This document shows positions 47,135 through 58,351 of a DNA stretch of 64,000 nucleotides, piece by piece. Positions within the stretch are counted from its first letter, which is position 1; each line of letters opens with the position of its first letter. Where the stretch lies: positions 1,550,001 to 1,614,000 of the forward strand of contig KE546974.1 in assembly GCA_000442125.1 (NCBI GenBank). Direction: 5' to 3'. A program made the translations under genes and the position numbers. The notes under the pieces are model-generated. The model was given only the letters and a program-made list of their open reading frames with translations, made no database searches and had not been told where the DNA came from. Source of the DNA: Opeltia flavorubescens (lineage: Eukaryota > Ascomycota > Lecanoromycetes > Teloschistales > Teloschistaceae).

Positions 47135-48808
47135 TTAGTTCTTAGTCGGTACATCCCCAAGAAGAGACCACGTAGTTCCATCCGACGAACAAGCGAATTC
47201 CTTGACACCCCCATCTTGGAGAGCATAGACAAGTCTATCCGCATTCGCCCCCACAGGGGAATACGCTTGGACATTCTTCATCGCATCGGGAGTCTCATCG
47301 TGCCATCCTCCAGCCGTGGCGCTAAAACTGCTTCCTAGCCTGGTGATCCCGATGCCTTGGGGGCCAGAGCTCATGGTGAATTGTAAGAGCGGGTTTCCAG
47401 AGTCGGAGTCGTCGCCCCAGGTGAAGCTTGCTAGGGAGGAACCGGTGGATACGGAGCCTATGGGAGTGTCTTCGTGTAAGGTCCATTGCCAGGCGGTGTC
47501 GCCTGGGGAAGATGATTAGTTAGTTAGTGGTCAGGAAATGATTTTGCTTTCGTTGAGGGGAGTCGAGGACGACGAACTACTCACCGGTTATACTCGCTCC
47601 GTACTCAGAGTCTTCGTAGTCGACGGTCATCAGTGCACCTGCGCCTTTCTGGTAGTAGATCCGTATACCGGGTGATCCCGAACTATGCCATACCGATTGG
47701 AAAGCCAACCCGGTCCCAGCAACGGCGTCTGCTTCCAGCACCGTTTGCGGCGGGCTGGCCCCAGTCCCGTTGATCACACGGATTTTGGCGTTGCTGTCTT
47801 GGTAGGTTGTTAGGATTGTTTGCTGCCCGCAGTTGTCACAGTATTTGTGATCGGTCTGGGACCAGATTGCGGCGATGGCGGAGTTGGGGGAAGGGATGAT
47901 GAATTCGTTGGTTAGTAACCCGTTCTGCCATGAGAGACCGTCGTTGGTGTAGCGTTCGACGAGTTGGCCTTCGGGGTCGAGGTAGTAGAGATTTATTTGC
48001 TGTCATGATGAAAAAACTTTTAATTAGTGCTGAAATTTCCAATAGATTTACCGAACAGCTTTTCTTATCCTTTCAAAATGCGCCCAGGCCCCGAAATCTA
48101 ATTTTTCTGCTATGACAAGGGTGAAAATACACTTACGAATGGCCAGGTCACATTCCCAGCAACAGCCGCCGCGATAGGAGAACCCAATTTCGCGCTCCCC
48201 AATTTTTCATTTGAGGAATACCACTCGTTCCCACTGCTATTCCATCCAACCTCTTTGATCGTGCCCGCGGCATCCTGATAGTAGAGCCTGCGGTACCCAA
48301 GCGTGCCGTGGTCCGACCAAGCAACCGAGGCTAAGCTTGAATTGAGCGGCTTTGGCGTCGGCTGCGCTGGGATGGATGTTGAGCTCGGGCTGGAGGGCGA
48401 GGCTGCTGCCGTTGAGGCCGGTGATGAGGTCGAACCTCCCTTGTCCGATGAAGAATCCTTCCGAGCGCTCAATCCTCCTACGATTCCGCCCACGATTGCG
48501 CCGATGAGTAGGAGGCTGGCCAAGGGAATCCAGAAGCGTTTTCTCTTCCACCACCCGCGTTCTCGTCGTGTTTGTAGATTATTTGGTCCAGAGTGGGTGG
48601 TCTGCAGGTCTGCGATGTCGGCGAGGATGGTAGGCTGGTAATCATGCCAATTTCCCGACCACGGTTCCGTAGGACTTGTTTTGCATTCTTTCTCTCCATC
48701 GGGGAGTTGGTGAACTTGTTTCTGATCAGAGGGAGTATGGTGCTCTAGGCCTTGGTATGGAGTTGGTTCTGGAAGACCGCCATCGCTTGCTCCATTGTGG
48801 AATGCCAT
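47135..48808 (-). CDS. Membrane-anchored fucose-specific lectin-like protein (484 aa)
   Basis: Three exons on the minus strand (48808-48137, 47999-47585 and 47502-47135) total 1455 nt. The N-terminal 110 residues are hydrophilic, then comes a basic stop-transfer (WWKRKRFW) and a transmembrane helix (IPLASLLLIGAIVGGIVGGL). A Ser/Thr/Pro-rich stalk follows. The outer part matches fungal fucose-lectin beta-propellers: LASVAWSDHGTLGYRRLYYQ, IKEVGWNSSGNEWY, INLYYLDPEGQLVERYTND, IRIYYQKGAG and VKEFACSSDGTTWSLLGD. Each blade carries a Tyr-Tyr/Trp and a charged residue typical of sugar pockets. The protein is predicted type II (N-terminus inside), with the lectin outside or in the secretory lumen. 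Fucose binding is inferred from family. Close relatives in fungi share this cytosolic tail-TM-propeller layout. Confidence 0.85.
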
Positions 48809-49976
48809 CGAGGCACAGTGTGGCCGGAGAAGATTTTACCATAGTCATCAGAAGAAGAAGAAGAAGAGGAAGAAGCAGAAGCACAGGCTTTGTGGGAACG
48901 AGGGGCAGAAGACGAGGCTGCGAACACGCTACATAGCACGAGGCTGAGATCGACAAAATAACGACCTTCTTTAGGAAAATTGGCCGTTGGGGGCTATCAC
49001 ACATATATTCCGATCGTGATTGGCTTACATAAATTGCAGCCGAGCAATGGTAATGGGGACGTAAATAGGAAATAGAAAAAGGATTTTTGGACATCGCTAC
49101 TGACCTTGCATTTCAAATTTGGGAGACGGCTATTCTAAACTTCTGCCCAATGGCATCCCAAATGAACAACGAGAGATTAGACATGCGTTGACTACCGAAC
49201 ATGTGCTTTATTGATAAGATAGCCTTCCTGCAGCGATGTGGCAAGTGCAAGGTTTTCGACGGTTGCTGGCACCTTATCACTGGTACAGTTGATGTTGTAT
49301 GACTTCACTGGTAGTACTCTTAACCGACACATTAAGATGGCATACAGGAGTCCAGAAGTCGGAGATCCACGAGGCGGATAGACTTTTTTGAATAGTTCGG
49401 TGTTGTTTGGCGCCGTTGATATCCTTACTTGTAATCCATGATAGAATATTTCAAACGCCAAGCTTCAGCGACAAGCACGTGGAGGAGAATCTACAGTACC
49501 GATTTGATGGAACCAATTATTGTATTGACTCAAGGACGTGATCTCGTTTCATTAGAATTGATATATCGATTTCGTGAAAATCGAATATCGATACAGCGAT
49601 GACTGCAAATAAGATATCGATAACGGAGCCACTAGGCTTAATGAGACCTAGCGGCTTCGCGTCGATTTAATCGAATCTGACATTCGGCTCATTTATCATT
49701 GAGCCAGGACTTGAGCTTGATCTTGTATCCGCATGAAACACGGCTTTCTGATGGCCATATATCCTCCTGGATTGAGAACGATATGCCATTTAGAGTGGCC
49801 CCCGATCTCGGCCGGAATGAGTGCAAGCGCCGAAGGATTCGAGGCTGCAGATAACACCTGCATGAGGAGACGATCTTCAATCTTAGTGCAAGGCTACAGA
49901 ATTCAATCTTCTCCCATGTTCTTCGGTGATATTGGGCTTCCTACGATTTTTTGGCTTCAATTTGGCAGTCTACGAT
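48809..49976. other. Intergenic stretch between lectin and GTPase genes
   Basis: About 1.2 kb presumably holding two divergent promoters. A GAAGAAGAAG run lies near 48850. A minus-strand 89-codon frame at 49192-49461 has no recognisable feature. Several TATCGAT words cluster at 49563-49620. Confidence 0.5.
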
Positions 49977-51372
49977 ATGGCCGCACGTCCCGCCGACATA
50001 CCCAAGCTTGATTTCGATTCTCCGATAAGTGTTGACGACTTCATCAAGGATGCGGTGCCACCTCCATACAGTGAACAGGCCCAAATATGGGACAAAGCGA
50101 AGGAGACCCTACCTAGCCAAATTCCGGACCGCCCCATGGCCATCGCTATTATGGGTCCGACTGGGACAGGCAAATCCACCTTCATCAGCAAACTTGCTGG
50201 ACGTGAGATGAAAATTGGACACAGCCTGAGTTCTTGTGAGCTTCATTTAACCTCTACACACGCCTTCCGCTGATGAGTGTCTACTGGGTAGGTACTGAAG
50301 ATGTCGAAGAGATCCCTTGCAAGGTCGGCAACAAATATGTCGTCTTAGTCGATACCCCGGGCTTCAATGATACCCACCGGACCGATACCGAGATCCTAAG
50401 TGCGCTGGCAGATTGGATGAAGGTTTCATACAGCGAGAACATGCTGCTCTCCGGCATCATCTATCTACATTCCATCTCCGACACTCGAATGACGCATTCG
50501 AGTCTACAGAACCTTCGCATGTTCAGAAAGCTGTGTGGGGACGATAACTTGAAGAATGTTATCCTGGCTACTACAAAATGGGGCGTCACACCGATCGAGG
50601 ATGCGCTCCGCAGAGAACGCGAGTTGACCTCCGAGGGAGGCTTCTGGCGCACTATGATTGCCGCCGGGTCCGTCGTACGACGTTTCGAGAATTCTGCCTC
50701 GAGTGCAAAGGACCTGGTTGAAGAAATACTTGACGGAGGGCAAAAATTCGTTCCTGCGATTCAGAAAGAGATGGTGCAAGGCAAGAAGCTAGCGGACACT
50801 GCAGCCGGAGCTTACATCGAAGAGGCTATTGTCCGGCTGCAGAAGGAACATGAAGGAGAGAAGAAGGCCCTACTAGAAGAAGTGCAGCGTGCAAAACAAG
50901 AACGTGAGTGACAATTTTTGCTCTCGTTTTCATGTCACTAATATCAGAGGCAGACAACCGAAGCATGCAAGAAGCGCTTGAAAGTGAACGCCGACGTCTC
51001 GACAAAAAGATGGCAGAGCGGGAAGAAGAACAACGTCAACTACACATGACAACCAACGAAGCTCTACAACTCCGGATACGCAAACTCGAGGAGTCACAAG
51101 CTAAGATGGCGAAGGAAAGGGCGGAAGAGGTGCGGAAGCTGCAAGAGTCCGCTAATGAAGCCTCGCAATTACGCAATACGATCAAAGAGGCTGTACAGGC
51201 GGCTAAGAAAAGAGCGGAAGAGTCCAATTCAAAGCCGAAACCAAAGGTCATGGAGAACAAGTTGGGTTTCTGGCATTTGAGCTGGAAATGTCTCGTCTGC
51301 AAGGCAAAGCACGAAGAACCCGGGATATGGACCTGCACGCAGTGCCAATATGTTCAGAACAACGTCTACTAG
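49977..51372 (+). CDS. AIG1-like GTPase with coiled coil and C-terminal zinc ribbon (431 aa)
   Basis: Three exons (49977-50235, 50292-50903 and 50948-51372) sum to exactly 432 codons. After a 50-residue leader with a PPPY motif, the G domain begins MAIAIMGPTGTGKSTFISKL (Walker A/G1). It continues with the G3 motif VVLVDTPGFND and with LSGIIYLHSISDTRMTHSSL, NLRMFRKLCGDDNLKN and the G4-like TTKWG. From about residue 240 the chain is a long charged coiled coil (EEAIVRLQKEHEGEKKALL onward). The last 35 residues contain WKCLVCKAKHEE and TCTQCQYVQ, two CxxC pairs that suggest a zinc ribbon. The family is the fungal AIG1/GIMAP-like P-loop GTPases, usually of unknown role. The convergent neighbour is a paralogue, 123 bp from stop to stop. 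The start is the first ATG before the conserved leader. Confidence 0.85.
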
Positions 51373-51495
51373 GGAGGCTAGCAGCAATGGAGCAAAAATT
51401 GGAGTGCGGCAGTGGTAGTCACGACTGGGCACAAATCATAACGAACTGAAGGGGCAAATTTTCGTCGCTCGTAATCGACGTAGTTGCATACATAT

Positions 51496-52811
51496 TCATC
51501 CTCGGCTTCCCAGACGTTTCTGTACTTCTCGGTCTTTGTCCGCTTGGCAAGCTGCTTCTACGACGCCGACTAGACCAAATCCTACCGGGGCCATTGCTCC
51601 GCCTGTCAGCACACTCATGGCTATGGCGCCGCCCATGGCGGTGAAGCGACTGAACCATCGCAACCCTCGCTTTTGTCGAGCACGAGACCTCTCAGCTGAT
51701 GTCAAGACAGCTGGCACAGTGGGATAATCGTCTGTGCGGATGCTGCTGGAGCTGGACTTCTTCGGTCCGTCATCCATGTACGTGTCGTCGCTCTTTATCG
51801 ACGATGCGGTATCAAACTCTGTGTCATCTCTTTCACTGGCAAGAGATGCGGACTCCTCCAGCTCGTCCATACGCCTCTGGGCTTCCGCTCGTGTTTCGCG
51901 CAACTGCTCGGTCTCCGCATCGATGGCCTTGAGGCTCGTCTCAATCCTAGAGGTGATGGTCTTCAACTCCTCTGCGGCCTTGGCATCCTCATTCTCAAGA
52001 GCTTGCTCATACTCGATCCGCAAGGTCTCAAGTTCTTGCCTATTCCGCTCGCGCGCTTCCGCCATGTCTATATCGATGGCGCGCCCAGCTGCGGTTCTAG
52101 ATAGCTCTTTCCCCTCGATGACATACTCTTTTATGAGCTGCGGGATAAATTCTCCTTGTCGAGTCGCTGCGGCCATTATCTCCAGCGCTGACTTTTGGCA
52201 ATCTTCATAGCGTGATATACTCGCTCCTGCTGCCAAAAGCCGTCCCCAGTACTCACTCGTGGAGATTAATTCCGCTTCTCTCTCCCCTGCGATTTGCGGG
52301 TCTTCTGAGAGCCCCCATTTCGAGGTCACGAGCACGCAATGGGACATGTTGACGTCTCCGATGAGGAGGGGTAGCATGCGGAGGTTTTTCATCATGGATC
52401 CGGTCATTCGGGGCTCGTTTATGGGGTGGATGTAGATTATTCCGCTGAGGTTTACATTGCTGGAGGGGAATAGCAGGCCTGAGTGAAGATCCGAGAGACA
52501 AGTGGAGATTTGTTGCAGGACTGAGGTGTCGCTGCGCACGGGGTCGTCGAAGCCGGGGGTGTCGATTAGGAAGGATTTTGTGTTGGGGACGGGGTAGATT
52601 TGGACTTCTTGCGTGCCTTTTTGGGAGGGGGTTTAGGGGATGATTTTTTTTTGGATGGGGTTTTAGGGATTGGGATCTTACATGAATTTAGACTATCGCC
52701 GGTCAAGAATTTTAGACCGGTTGCCGCTTCGATGAATGTTGATTTTCCGACGCCCGTTTTACCCAGGATTAGGATAACCTCTGGTGTTGCGTTCTCATGC
52801 TGTTGTGACAT
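51496..52811 (-). CDS. AIG1-like GTPase with coiled coil and C-terminal hydrophobic segment (416 aa)
   Basis: Two exons on the minus strand (52811-52682 and 52616-51496) sum to 417 codons. The G domain starts almost at the N-terminus: VILILGKTGVGKSTFIEAAT (Walker A). Next come CTQEVQIYPVPNTKSFLIDT and PGFDDPVRSD (G3), LSGIIYIHPINEPRMTGSMM, NLRMLPLLIGD and TSKWG (G4-like). A coiled coil runs from about residue 210 (ARERNRQELETLRIEYEQAL). It is followed by an acidic/serine linker and a C-terminal glycine-rich hydrophobic segment, MGGAIAMSVLTGGAMAPVGF then GLVGVVEAA. That segment could anchor or insert into a membrane. It shares the GIIY-x-H, RM, NLRM and KWG blocks and the TAAG motif with the convergent neighbour, so the pair are paralogues with different C-terminal modules. 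Confidence 0.85.
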
Positions 52812-54985
52812 TTTGCCTCACGGCTCATATGGCGGCATGGATGGTTTCTTGTTTATCGCATGGGATTTATCCTTGGTATTACCATTGAACGAGATATATC
52901 CTCTCTACGTTCCAACCATCGTAGCCTTTTCGCAATGCGTCAGAGTACAAGCTGCGATGCACTCACGTTTCGATTACATCTTCTAGCCCCCACTCCACGG
53001 TTGCGGCTGACTCAAGCTTTTCTCTACAGCCGCCCCGAAGTCGGCAATATACTCCAGTCTAGGCCAAGGCTTGATGTGATGGCTTTACTCACCTGCCTCT
53101 TTCGGCCTAAACCATCATCGCTGGGCTTTGGCCCACTGGCATGGTGATGATCTTCGAATATTCATACCCCTCAAGTCAAATAATGCTCAGAATACTTGAA
53201 AAAGCTTATCTCCAAGAAATCGCGAAATATGGGAAATATATTGGATGGTCAGCGACGATAAGGCTTTCCGTGGGTGGTTGATTCTGCACACGGTCAAATC
53301 TTTTGTAATTCATTGAATGTTTCCACACGCTGAAAACTTGAGCTGAGGGTTGTAGCTTTAAGTAATAAACACTGGTTGGGATGGGTAGAGAAATCTTTTC
53401 GCTGTTGTTTATGCGGAGGGAGTGAGATTTTTTGGTGTTCTGAGGATTGGGTGGATGAGTGGATGGGTAGGTGTTTGAGGGAGGTGCCTAGGAAAGGGTT
53501 GGGATTAGGGAGGGGGATTGAGATGAATTATTGAATTAGATTTAATCGTGGAGAGAGGGAGAATGTGTGATTTTGGATGACGGGTTTGGGGGATTCTATT
53601 GGGGATGGAGATGAGGAGGGGGGAGGTGGTATTGATATGCTTGATTCGAAGGATCGTTTGGTTGTTTTGTGTATTTTGGTATTTTGTGCTTGAGATTGAT
53701 ACTGTGGTTGGATGGTCAGGGTATTATCTGCCTGTCTGCGTATGAATATGGTTGTTGCGAAGGGAGGCAAATGTTGTACGAGTTGCTGTATATAGGCCTT
53801 CATCGAGATATAGTTTGAGCAGCTTTTAAGGAACAGGGTTGTTTCTTTTCCTTTCTTGAGAGAATTAGGACTGTGCATGTAAGGGTTTAGTGTGTAGGAT
53901 TGACTGACCTGCAGCCCGAATGTCGTTTTTTACAGATGTTGGTAGCTCTGCGCTTCATTCGAGTCAAGAGATGGGTCACTTGATATGAAAGACGAAAACG
54001 TATCGGTGTCAAAATGTTCTCCTTTCTCCCACGCTCCGATTCTCACGCGAGTTTGGTTTGTGTTCCTGTGGGCGTAGCCTCAATTGTGATAGTTGCAGAC
54101 TTTCTTCGCTTGCCGTGGCAGGTATGGTATTACCAAATGTTAAATTGCGTGCAAGGACTTTGATTGTAGGTAATTATTTGATGAAAGGAAACAACCTTTC
54201 TTCCGGTTTTTTGCAGGGAGCTACTTAGCACAGAAAAGATATTACTACTTTAGGAAGCTATTTCTCGAGCAGGTGAAGATGTTGATCATGTAGTCTGTAT
54301 AACATGAGATCCTGCAGGGTTTCCAGACATAGCATATCAGTGGCTCAACGTTTCGTAGGAGTTGATCAAGTCTGAGGACTTATATCGAGTGTTGTTCCCT
54401 CAAATGATTTAAGCTCTCACATGGATCTAGCAACGTTGATTTGATCCACTGAAACTTGCAGCGCAGTCAAGGTTGGCAACGAAATTGAGTGGGAACATTA
54501 GACTCGGAATCTACTTTGTCAATATCTCGGGATTTAGGTCGACAGGGGGTTTGGTATAAGACAATGGGTGGAGACATCATGTATGAACATCATACTTGAC
54601 TGGTATACGAGGAGAGGGGAGGATGGATGCGTCAGACGTAACTGTGGATCTTCCTCTCATGTGGGGTTATGGTAAAGAAAATATAGACACACTTGACCTT
54701 TTCATATTGGTAGTTTTAAGCAACTTGACATGGCAGAGACCCGATATATTTACTGTTCGCCATTTTTGAAGACATCTCACACTGTCATTCAACATCGTCA
54801 GCATAGACTAGGAGCATCATGCAAGATGAGATTTGTCCACTACCACAATGTTGGTTTCATCGCCGCTGACTTGACTAGCTGCAATGATCATAAATAACAC
54901 TAGAAGGCCGATTGCTCGCTGCGTCGTCTGTATCTACTCCGAATACAATCGTAGCTGAATACCTTCTCATGAGACCTCAGTGACC
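52812..54985. other. Intergenic stretch
   Basis: About 2.2 kb with no supportable gene. The 53.4-53.7 kb part is G-rich on the plus strand, which makes a featureless minus-strand frame. The remainder appears non-coding. Confidence 0.6.
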
Positions 54986-55641
54986 CTACCATGGGACACC
55001 ATCAACATTCTCAGGCTCCCAGCCTTCCAGCCAACTGCCAACTGATGTCGCCCACATATCTTCAGTTGCCTCCACAATCGAGTAGATTCTGCGGCAAGTC
55101 CACTCGTCACGAGCCTGCTTCCACCCCCTCTCAAAAATGAAGAATTGCGCTGGATCGATGGGTAAACGAATGGCCAACTTGAATGATGCCTGGCGTTGCC
55201 ATTCCGGAGTCTGCCGTATGAAATAGGAATATTGACTGTCATGTTTAAGGGATTCTTGCTTCAGTTCAGTGAGTAATCGAATGGCATCGAATGCAATATT
55301 GTACACGGTATTGAGCGTCTGATTGCAGTTGATTCTCCATTCTGTTCGCCAGATGCTGTTTCGCAAATCTGGGTTTTGCTTGGGGTCTGTGAGGGACAGG
55401 ATATGGTGACGGCGCTGGCATATCAATCTTCGGAACTGTTTGAGCTGGTGGAGTTGCTTCGATCTTGGATTTCCAGCCTCGTTGATGGGGTGAGAATAGT
55501 TCCAGAGATCCTCGACGGCGCAGCCGAGAGTTTTGAAAAATTCAGCCTGCGTCTTTTTAGTGCTTCGCTTTCAGGAGAGGGGGATTGGAAGCCTACTGTG
55601 GCGGGAGGTGTATTCCATGGGTAATCGGCATCTAATTCCAT
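54986..55641 (-). CDS. Unrecognised 201-residue protein (two exons)
   Basis: On the minus strand exon 1 (55641-55597, MELDADYPWNTPPAT) joins exon 2 (55546-54986) across a 50-nt phase-0 intron with a GTAGGC donor and a CGCAG acceptor. Without this splice the sequence would read as two overlapping frames. The joined frame is 202 codons including the stop. Exon 2 begins AEFFKTLGCAVEDLWNYS, continues with basic, helix-rich text (KQLHQLKQFRRLICQRRHHI), and has several Trp residues near the end (WLEGWEPENVDGVPW). No signal peptide, membrane helix or known domain is seen. The size and mixed composition suggest a soluble intracellular protein. An upstream exon is possible, since the frame stays open to a TTG at 55701. 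Confidence 0.6.
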
Positions 55642-56456
55642 CGTAGCTCTGAGACTGGAAAGAGTGTGTGCGTCGAGGATTCTGTACTGACACACTGGCA
55701 AGCACCTAGAAGAAGTCCATCAGTGGTTGTAGGAAGAATCTGACGCGCAAGCAGCAAATGTAAACAATGGCGATTGACTACAGGCTAAAGCTTTGGCGCG
55801 TGCGGAGGAACGGAAAAATTATCAACAACCCCTTACTAAATTGAACAATGACGCGTCAGCTTAATTTAGCATCCATATTTTGGTTGGATTGACATGTATA
55901 TGCATGCCTTTCCATCGGCCCCAAACTCTAAGCACGAGCAATGCTCAAGACAATATATCAAACCGGAAGTGCCTTCGAGCTCTGGTACTTTACTGGCCGT
56001 TCCATATATATACATATAGACGGCTGTGGAAGTAAATCTTACATGTATGACGGTCCAGATTCATATCGATAGAAGGTGAAGTCTGATACCATGCGTCGAA
56101 ATCTACTTTGGTATGTTTATCCTATACTAGTAGGGAAGATACTGAAAAAGAGTTGTATAGATATAGCCATCGAGGCCTTGAACTCGTGGAGATTGTCCAC
56201 TAACACCTTTCTAAAGTTGACTGTGCTCGCTCATCCTCTCGTCTCTGTTTAATAGGGGTAGTGCGCGGGTATTCACGAGAGTCTCAAATCACACTCACAC
56301 TTGAAATAGAGTGTTTATAATTCAGCCTTCTCAGATATCATCCTTTCCAGTGAAATTTAACTTCGGCCAAAGTCTTATCATGCTGGTGAACATGTCGAAG
56401 CCTTCGAATTCACCTTTAGTCGACATTGAATCAGTATCGGCGACATGGAAAAGCCA

Positions 56457-56566
56457 GCAGCCTATCCCATCCCTGGTCACGTATGGCATTAAAAGGCTTG
56501 GCACACTCAAGTGCCAAGATTTACCCCTGATTTTAATGCCATGACCAGGGATGGGATAGTAGGCTG
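56457..56566. repeat. Nested foldback (inverted repeat with inner hairpin)
   Basis: The left arm (56457-56494, GCAGCCTATCCCATCCCTGG onward) and the right arm (56531-56566, ending ATGGGATAGTAGGCTGC) are reverse complements over about 35 bp, with only two small indels. Inside the 36-bp loop lies a second perfect stem: CTTGGCAC (56497-56504) and GTGCCAAG (56511-56518). The whole could fold as one long hairpin with an inner stem. Candidates are a MITE-like remnant, a short inverted duplication or a structured RNA. No flanking target-site duplication was identified. Confidence 0.85.
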
Positions 56567-58140
56567 CAAGACAATCGAATGCTTCAATTTTAGATCTGAG
56601 ACCGGTACTCGCGACGAACTCTGCATCCGTAGAATTTCGGTATCTTGTATCTGAAGACTCGATTATTTCTCGTCCGCGACCTCGTTGTCCGCGACGGAGG
56701 CACTCTTCACTGGGTTTGGAGATTCGGAAGTACCAATACCTTTGCGACTGAGTATCTTGGCTTGATGCTGAGATCTGGGGCTATTGATGTAAAATTCCAA
56801 GAAAGAGTATTGGAACTTTGTGTGTAGGTCTTTTTTTCACAGGTGAGCGAGAAAAAATTCTGGCCATTCAATAGAGAATTCCGAGCTAGAGCGGCGCCTC
56901 ATATGCGCTCCAAAAAAAACAAAAAAAAAAAAAAAAACAATTCATCATGGCAAACCTACTCTCATTCTGAGCGACTTTTATGGGTGCCACTCGCGTGGCT
57001 ATCTCCTCCCACCGTTGCCTCACCACGGATCAGAGATCCATCAGTCAGAGACCTTTGTCGATTTATGCTACTCGTTTCTCTTCCTTGACAAGCCCGCTTT
57101 TTCAGTTCCCCCTTGAGATCCTGCAATCATCCGAGAGTCGGGAAGTATTCTCAATTTTTCCTAGGCTTCAAGAATCTTTGCTTAAACTCCTGGCGGATCT
57201 TTCACCGCATCATGGCCCAGATCCAGGGATGGGAGATAGAAAAACTGTTTTCTAGTAGTAGGGAGCGTCGGGGTTTACTTTGCGGATGAAGGCAATAAGG
57301 TTACGGCAACGAAGCACGGATAGCGAAGTTGTGAGAGAAGTGAGACGGTGTTGTTGGCAGTTGAATACAGCGTTTCATTGGATATCAGCCGGTTGGGATC
57401 CCAGCAGGGAGGGAAGAGCGAAAATTGATGTAAAAGTACGTGACTAGGGAAGATCACGTACACGAGAAATTCTACGGTCAAGTTTTTTCACAATTTGATG
57501 AGATCGAACATAGAGACATGTTTACGCTTTTACATTACAACGAGGGAGAAAAAAACCGAGACGGAATTTGCGGAGGACCATTACGGGTAAAAGGCGAGGT
57601 AGACGCGACATTGGGTCATGTGGGTGCTTGTACCATTCTAGATCAATGGTCAAGTCTTCTTGTCGCATTTAGTTTCTATTGACGGCTGCAGCGAACTTTG
57701 GCCTGAAGATGCCTTATCATCTCTGGTCCAATCAGATCCTGATAAGTGGCTTTGATATTGGTTGAACGAGATGAATCTGCGCTGGGGCGTATCTCGTTTG
57801 TGGCAAGCTTCTCGTCGGAGGTGGGACCGTTAGGCTATCTCTCTACACAAAGTCGCAATCGTTCGTTTTCGGAGCATTTTGCCCGGAGATACGAACTATA
57901 GTACGGCCGCTGGTATTGGAAAAGGGATGGGCCGGGGAAAAGAGACTCCGAGCGCGAGACAAGATCGAGAATAAAAGGTTATGTGGACACGACTACATGT
58001 TCTCCACCTTCTTGACTTAGTACGGATTGTGTAGCGTATTCGATGATGCTGCTTTTATGACAGAAATCTGTTTTCAGAAAATAAATATCAACGAAAGATA
58101 CATTGAGCGTTAAAGCGGCGAATCTTGTTGGTGTAAACCC

Positions 58141-58146
58141 ACGTCA
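58141..58146 (+). promoter_or_regulatory. ACGTCA box upstream of cluster gene 1
   Basis: An ACGTCA (CRE-like bZIP half-site) lies 211 bp upstream of the start at 58352. Equivalent boxes precede the other three cluster genes. Confidence 0.4.
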
Positions 58147-58351
58147 TGTCTCAGACAATTTGTTGAGATCAAAGAAATCTCGACTTACTATTGGCTTCGT
58201 GAATCAAGAATAATCTAGAAAATGTCTTTAGCTTGGTAGCTCGGCCCATTGGAATCCCGAATCACTTGGTCCACATTTAATATTTCAAAATTTCCCACCG
58301 CCATCCATCTTCGCTCAATCCATCGTTTCCGCTCCAAATTCTTTGCGAAAA

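Larger units (their letters stand above)
55642..58351. other. Gene-poor stretch with a foldback and a poly-A tract
   Basis: About 2.7 kb. It holds the nested inverted repeat at 56457-56566 and an A-rich run at 56913-56937. Short frames on both strands have no supporting features. The final 210 bp before 58352 include an ACGTCA box at 58141 and probably the promoter of the first gene of the downstream cluster. Confidence 0.55.

Noticed and set aside
46856-49572. GATATATCGATTT on both sides of the lectin gene (46856 and 49560) as possible element ends
   Set aside because: A 13-bp match in 64 kb of moderately AT-rich DNA is expected by chance several times; no longer flanking identity is seen.
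53528-53878. Minus-strand frame of 116 codons
   Set aside because: Produced by G-rich plus-strand sequence; Ser/Pro/Thr/Gln text with no features.
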